This document shows positions 24,139-25,764 of a DNA stretch of 25,764 bases, one piece after another. The DNA comes from Parvularia atlantis (Eukaryota > Opisthokonta > Rotosphaerida). A program made the translations under genes and the position numbers. The DNA lies in the NCBI GenBank assembly GCA_943704415.1, contig CALSCO010001120.1:1-25764 (forward strand), written 5' to 3'. Under the pieces are notes generated by a model that was not told where the DNA came from, did not search any database, and worked only from the letters and a program-made list of their open reading frames with translations. The stretch's first letter is position 1. Each line of letters opens with the position of its first letter.

Positions 24139-25764
24139 TCACAGGCCGATCGAGTACGAGCGCCCGCCCGGGTTGTGCACGGGTGACAGGCGCCCGTCGA
24201 CGCGCACGGCCCACTCGTACCAGACCTTGCGCGGCGACACGCGCCGCCAGAACGTCGCCTCGACCGCTGTCCCGGCCCGCGCGTACAGCGGCGTGCGCAG
24301 CGGGAAGAAGATCGGGAACCAGCTGAACATGCCGGGCGAGTGCGTGGCCGGGTGGATGCCTGCACGCGCGGTGAGGCCTCTCGCACGGCCAGCCAGCGGC
24401 CGCACGCACTCAGCTGCAGCTCCTCGAAAAGGCGCGACTCAAAGTAGCCTGCGATGCCGTGCACGAGCGCACCCACCGACACCGTGAAGGTCACCGTCGC
24501 GTAGCGCGAGTTGTCCGGCTCGCCCGCCAGGTCCACGCGGTGGTTCGGGTGCTCGAACTTGAACAGCGGCGCGATCGGCGACACGAGCCAGCACGCCGTC
24601 AGCTTGACCACGAAGGGCGTCTCAAAGTGCTTAAGATCGTTGAAGCTGCGCGCACACACACGCACGCATCAGCGCCATGCCTGCGCCCCGCGCACAGCTG
24701 CACCTCGCCACGTCGTTGTACACCTTGGCGCTCGACACGGGCACGATGTACGACGTGCTGTCGTACGGGATGCTGATGCCGCCCTGCGTGCGCGCGCGCC
24801 CATCCTTCTCAGCATGACATTGTGCCGCCCCTCACCGCGTGCACACACGGGCTTCAGCAGCCGCTGCGCGCCGTCGAGGCACTCGGGCGAGAGCTCGTTG
24901 TCGCCGAACGAGCCCAGCAGCTCGCTCACAAGAATGTCGGCCTGCGCGGCGACCAGTCAGCGCCACTAGCCCGCGTTCACACGGCGGCGCGCGCCTGCGC
25001 TGGTGGCTGCCACACGCGCATGTCCGACGCCACAACGGTCACGCGCTCGTGCCACGTGTCGTCGACCATGTTCTGCAGGCTGCGGGCGCGCGCAGGCGGT
25101 CACGACCCCCGACCAGCCCTACCCGCTCGCCCGCACGTCACGATCGCGTTCGGGTTCTTCTCGACCGCGTAGACCTTGATCGGGCAGCGCGCTGTGTCGG
25201 CGGCCCGCAGCGCGGCGTTGACGAGCGGCCCACGACCTGCGCCGACAACCATCAGCGTGCTGCGCGGGCGGCCGTCAGCACGTCGCACGCCCGCCCACTC
25301 TCCATGCGGACGCACACTGGCTCGCCCTGGCGCGTGATCGCATCGGCGTGGCGGGCCCGCAAGGCGCGCAGCACGGCCTGCGCACAGCTTGAGCGGCGTC
25401 CGAAGACGAACCCCCGCGCGCACACCTCCTCGTACAGCTTGTACTTGATCGGGTCCTGCTCAAAGATCTCGTACACGGCCGACTCGAGGTTGTCGGCCAG
25501 AGGCTGCAGCGGGAACTGCAGGTAGTCGTTGTAGCCGCGCGTGACCGCGCTGTCCTGCTCGAGCGAGCCCTGGAGGTACTCCTGCGCGCGCCGTGCGCCG
25601 CTCAGCGTTCCCGCAGCAGAGGCCAACGCGCACACGCACCAGGTACTGGCGGTACAGCAGGATGCCGGTCGTGCCGTCCTCGGCGCGCGCGCTCGTGTGC
25701 TCGAGGCGCCCGGTGATGACGACGTGCTGCGTGACCTAACCGCACGCTCTCGTCAGCCCCCCCC
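24139..25764 (-). CDS. PRMT5: Protein arginine methyltransferase 5 (PRMT5), C-terminal part, runs off the window
   Basis: Nine exons are present: 25735-25640, 25581-25426, 25377-25316, 25259-25137, 25079-24983, 24941-24849, 24783-24704, 24645-24410 and 24359-24139. They encode 387 residues, with an intron continuing past the right edge. Type II PRMTs make symmetric dimethylarginine on histones and Sm/spliceosomal proteins. Visible motifs are [31 protein letters not shown] (the Phe typical of PRMT5 near the active site), the SAM-binding loop [31 protein letters not shown], the double-E loop [20 protein letters not shown], then [20 protein letters not shown]. The C-terminal barrel has [44 protein letters not shown] and [11 protein letters not shown] at the end. 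Catalytic residues look intact. The missing N-terminus would hold the TIM-barrel domain that binds MEP50-like partners. Confidence 0.97.
25736..25764 (-). other. Truncated PRMT5 intron at the right edge, ending in a C8 run
   Basis: On the minus strand a G8 run is followed by GCTGAC and a GTTAG acceptor, giving a clear 3' intron end. The plus-strand C8 run is the last thing in the window, mirroring the C7 run at base 1. Confidence 0.7.

Noticed and set aside
23438-24487. A 349-codon plus-strand open frame
   Set aside because: It overlaps PRMT5 and the start of the NPLF gene in antisense and has Arg/Ala-rich composition with no recognisable features.
1-25764. Transposons, LTR elements, Polintons or other virus-like remnants
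   Set aside because: No terminal repeats, integrase, reverse transcriptase, polymerase or capsid-like coding segment was seen on either strand.

Overview
The window is nuclear DNA from a compact, very GC-rich microbial eukaryote. I see no bacterial operons, Shine-Dalgarno sites, rRNA, tRNA, transposon or viral remnant. The genes are typically eukaryotic: an ANKRD13-type GPCR chaperone, PRMT5, an AAAP amino-acid transporter and an NT-C2 coiled-coil protein. Most are cut by many tiny spliceosomal introns. I modelled 87 complete introns of 36 to 169 nt, nearly all 41 to 67 nt. 63 of them begin GTGCG, and many have a CTGAC, CTAAC or CTGAT branch-like motif shortly before a CAG acceptor. The long Pro-Thr linkers (PTDAPT, PTEAPT, PTNAPT) recall secreted proteins of stramenopiles and other algae, but the lineage cannot be settled from this sequence; a GC-rich stramenopile or similar protist is only a guess.

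Layout, left to right. An ANKRD13C-like gene (166-2555, minus) diverges across a CRE/CCAAT-type promoter from a 61-residue membrane protein (3058-3361, plus). A hemerythrin-domain protein (3495-4224, minus) diverges from a TPR protein (4284-6227, plus) with only 59 bp between the two ATGs. A secreted, probably GPI-anchored single-propeller kelch protein (6379-7716, plus) is followed by a 14-exon amino-acid transporter (7927-10140, plus). The remaining genes are all on the minus strand: a 20-exon NT-C2/RBD-like/coiled-coil protein (10197-14309), a secreted protein with three kelch propellers and Pro-Thr linkers (14574-19341), a 118-residue helical protein (19616-20087), a 20-exon disordered protein with NPLF motifs (20178-23827), and the C-terminal 387 residues of PRMT5 (24139 to the right edge).

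The genes do not form a pathway. They are a dense array of housekeeping, membrane and secreted-protein genes separated by about 55 to 500 bp. Three things stand out. The 5' splice-site consensus GTGCG differs from the usual GTAAGT/GTGAGT. The two kelch genes are related, 7 blades versus 3 x 7 blades, and are nearly intronless beside intron-dense neighbours. The NT-C2 gene and the NPLF gene have unfamiliar architectures. All exon models were made by eye from splice signals, reading phase and family similarity. Every multi-exon model closes with a correct phase sum, but none is confirmed by transcripts.
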